From the NCBI GenBank assembly GCA_934777095.1, contig CAKVNP010000099.1:1-7394 (forward strand): a stretch of DNA of 7,394 bases, in the 5' to 3' direction. Positions 6,507-7,394 of this stretch are shown here, in pieces. Position numbers and translations under genes: made by a program. The notes beneath the pieces were generated by a model. That model had not been told where the DNA came from. It was given only the letters and a program-made list of their open reading frames with translations, and ran no database searches. This DNA comes from an uncultured Clostridium sp. (GTDB lineage Bacteria; Bacillota; Clostridia; Clostridiales; Clostridiaceae). Positions within the stretch are counted from its first letter, which is position 1. Each line of letters starts with the position of its first letter.

Positions 6507-6733
6507 TGAATGTTGACCAAGGTCAAGTGAATGTTGCCTGCTATGGCAGTGGCAAGAAAGAGATTAGTTCTGTTGGAAAGAGTTTAAGTGCTGAGGCAGG
6601 AAGATAGTGTCTGCTATCCCAGTAGCAGGAGAGATTAGGCCTTTGGCAGAGTAAAATTTCCTACAGTAAAGAGGGAGAAGCACAAAATCAGTTTTTTACT
6701 GATTTATTGCAGAGTTTAGTAGTTTGTTTTTAT
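6506..6733 (+). ncRNA. Structured, repeat-bearing 3' region; possible small RNA or long 3' UTR
   Basis: Between the second TPR gene and its terminator lie about 227 bases with no convincing gene. Bases 6507-6660 are about 44% G+C, against about 22% in 6781-6900. The region holds an inverted repeat TTGACC-AA-GGTCAA (6513-6526) and two related hairpins at 6538-6555 and 6611-6628. A third perfect stem pairs AAATCAGT (6685-6692) with ACTGATTT (6698-6705). The 11-mer AGTGAATGTTG appears twice, 21 bases apart (6505-6515, 6526-6536). With the terminator directly behind it, this is either a long structured 3' UTR of the operon or a small RNA processed from it. No known RNA family was recognised. Two tiny GTG-started frames here (6506-6607 and 6607-6654) are not called as genes. 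Confidence 0.4.
6538..6638 (+). repeat. Imperfect direct repeat, two hairpin-forming copies
   Basis: Copy A (6538-6567) and copy B (6611-6638) both read CTGCTAT, then a CAGT(G/A)GCA block, then AGAGATTAG. They agree at 24 of 30 aligned positions with one two-base gap. The spacing is 73 bases at the left end and 71 at the right. Copy B folds as CTGCTA/TAGCAG around a six-base loop. Copy A keeps this hairpin with one A-T pair changed to a G-T wobble and the closing pair lost. The copies fall in different reading phases, so RNA structure rather than protein coding is the more likely conserved property. Confidence 0.6.
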
Positions 6734-6761
6734 AAAGATGTCCATATGGGCATCTTTTTTT
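6734..6761 (+). terminator. Rho-independent terminator after the TPR genes
   Basis: Bases 6734-6743 pair with 6748-6757 in a 10-pair stem with one G-T wobble and an ATAT loop. It is followed by T through 6761, seven in a row. It lies 227 bases after the last TPR stop codon, unusually far for this window, where the other terminators begin 7-18 bases after their genes. Confidence 0.93.
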
Positions 6762-7044
6762 GTATATAAGATTATTATAAAAACTTATATTGCTATTCAG
6801 AATAGAGTAATTAATAAGTAAGAGAAAGTATAATTAGTCTTAAATGAAATACTCGTAAATGAGGATAAAAAAATCAAACATAGCAATAAATTCAAAAGAA
6901 GGATTTATATAATATGCTAATAGAAAAATAAGTAAAATTAAGGGGAAAGTGTTTAATTATTGTTGTTTTTAGTGCATAATTAATTATAATAAATGGTTAA
7001 AAAAATTAGAATATTCAAGGAAAAATTAATAGATAATTATTGGG
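6762..7044 (+). other. A/T-rich intergenic stretch, no gene seen
   Basis: This stretch of about 280 bases is roughly 20-25% G+C. Reading both strands I see only short open frames without ribosome sites. Its one suggestive element is an 8-base inverted repeat, TTAATTAT (6953-6960) and ATAATTAA (6976-6983), close to a possible promoter for the next gene. In sequence this A/T-rich the repeat may be chance. Confidence 0.5.
6963..6990 (+). promoter_or_regulatory. Weak promoter candidate for the right-edge gene
   Basis: TATAAT at 6985-6990 is a perfect -10. The -35, TTGTTT (6963-6968), matches the consensus at three of six positions with a 16-base spacer. A gene starts 67 bases downstream and a terminator lies upstream, so a promoter is expected somewhere here. 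The exact site is uncertain. Confidence 0.35.
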
Positions 7045-7056
7045 GGAGGCAGAGAG

Positions 7057-7394
7057 GTGAAAAAGGGAAAGCGAATTAGCTTATATATCTTCATAGCTAT
7101 AGTAGTATCGCTAATTAGATACTCTAATACAACCAGATTAAGAATAATAAATAAAGTGAAACGGAATATTGATATGTATACTATTGTAGCAAATGAAATG
7201 CTTAGTGGCGCTAGTTCATCTGATATTTCATTAAAATCCATTAAAGATATATCAGTATGGGATGATGTGCAGGTTGATTTTACTTGTGAGTATGGTGGAT
7301 TTGGCTCTCAGAGCAGCTATTATGGTTTTTATTATTCAGTAGATGATACTCCACGAACATTTCAAGGTGTGAACGTTACATTTGAGCCACAAGG
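7057..7394 (+). CDS. Membrane-anchored protein of unknown family (3'-truncated)
   Basis: A reading frame opens on GTG at 7057 and stays open to the right edge, giving 112 residues. The start is backed by a strong ribosome site, GGAGG at 7045-7049, seven bases upstream. The N-terminus is a basic KKGKR followed by one hydrophobic span (about residues 7-22) and then another basic patch, so the protein should be anchored with its C-terminal part outside the cell. The signal has no lipobox, and a cleavage site is not obvious. The outer part has a Ser-rich stretch (GASSSD, 51-56), then DISVWDDVQVDF, then a Gly/Tyr-rich segment SYYGFYYSVDD (87-97), suggesting a beta-rich domain. One cysteine (77) is seen. 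I do not recognise the family. An open frame on the opposite strand here is a shadow of this gene. Confidence 0.8.
   Translation, partial: MKKGKRISLYIFIAIVVSLIRYSNTTRLRIINKVKRNIDMYTIVANEMLSGASSSDISLKSIKDISVWDDVQVDFTCEYGGFGSQSSYYGFYYSVDDTPRTFQGVNVTFEPQ

Noticed and set aside
6505..6640. CRISPR array
   Set aside because: There are only two imperfect copies, no regular spacers and no cas genes.
6685..6705. Early terminator at the AAATCAGT/ACTGATTT hairpin
   Set aside because: The stem is perfect but no T-run follows; the strong terminator is the one at 6734-6761.
6506..6733. Decayed third TPR gene copy
   Set aside because: No frame, even allowing shifts, shows the TPR pattern seen in the two upstream genes.
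7026..7241. Open frame on the minus strand at the right end
   Set aside because: It is opposite the GTG-started membrane protein, which has a strong GGAGG site and a clear anchor; the antisense frame has neither.

Overview
The window comes from a low-G+C, endospore-forming-type Firmicute, most likely a Clostridia/Clostridiaceae relative. This is inferred from the strongly A/T-biased codon use, the purine-rich Shine-Dalgarno sites (AAGGAG, GGAGG), a GerMN-domain lipoprotein and a YybS-family membrane protein. I cannot name the species. No rRNA, tRNA, insertion sequence, phage gene, CRISPR array or origin is visible.

Layout, left to right. (1) The 3' end of a SNF2-family helicase is cut by the left edge. 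It is followed after 17 bases by a DeoR-family transcriptional regulator, and that pair ends at a strong hairpin. (2) Convergent to it, on the minus strand, lies a small GerMN-domain lipoprotein. (3) A TetR-family regulator follows with a clear extended -10 promoter and its own terminator. (4) A YybS/DUF2232-like polytopic membrane protein follows, again with its own promoter and terminator. (5) Next is a probable three-gene operon: an EamA/DMT-family exporter-like permease and two consecutive TPR proteins that are paralogues of each other. (6) A gene-free stretch of about 550 bases follows. Its first 230 bases are markedly more G+C-rich than their surroundings, contain several hairpins and an imperfect repeat of about 72 bases, and end at a clear Rho-independent terminator. 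The rest is A/T-rich, with a possible promoter. (7) A single-pass membrane-anchored protein of unknown family begins on a GTG codon and runs off the right edge.

Most genes here look like independent transcription units of ordinary chromosomal housekeeping or regulatory character, each closed by its own hairpin. The parts most worth a second look are the permease plus twin-TPR operon and the structured, repeat-bearing 3' region behind it. No complete new defence, mobile or biosynthetic system is evident.
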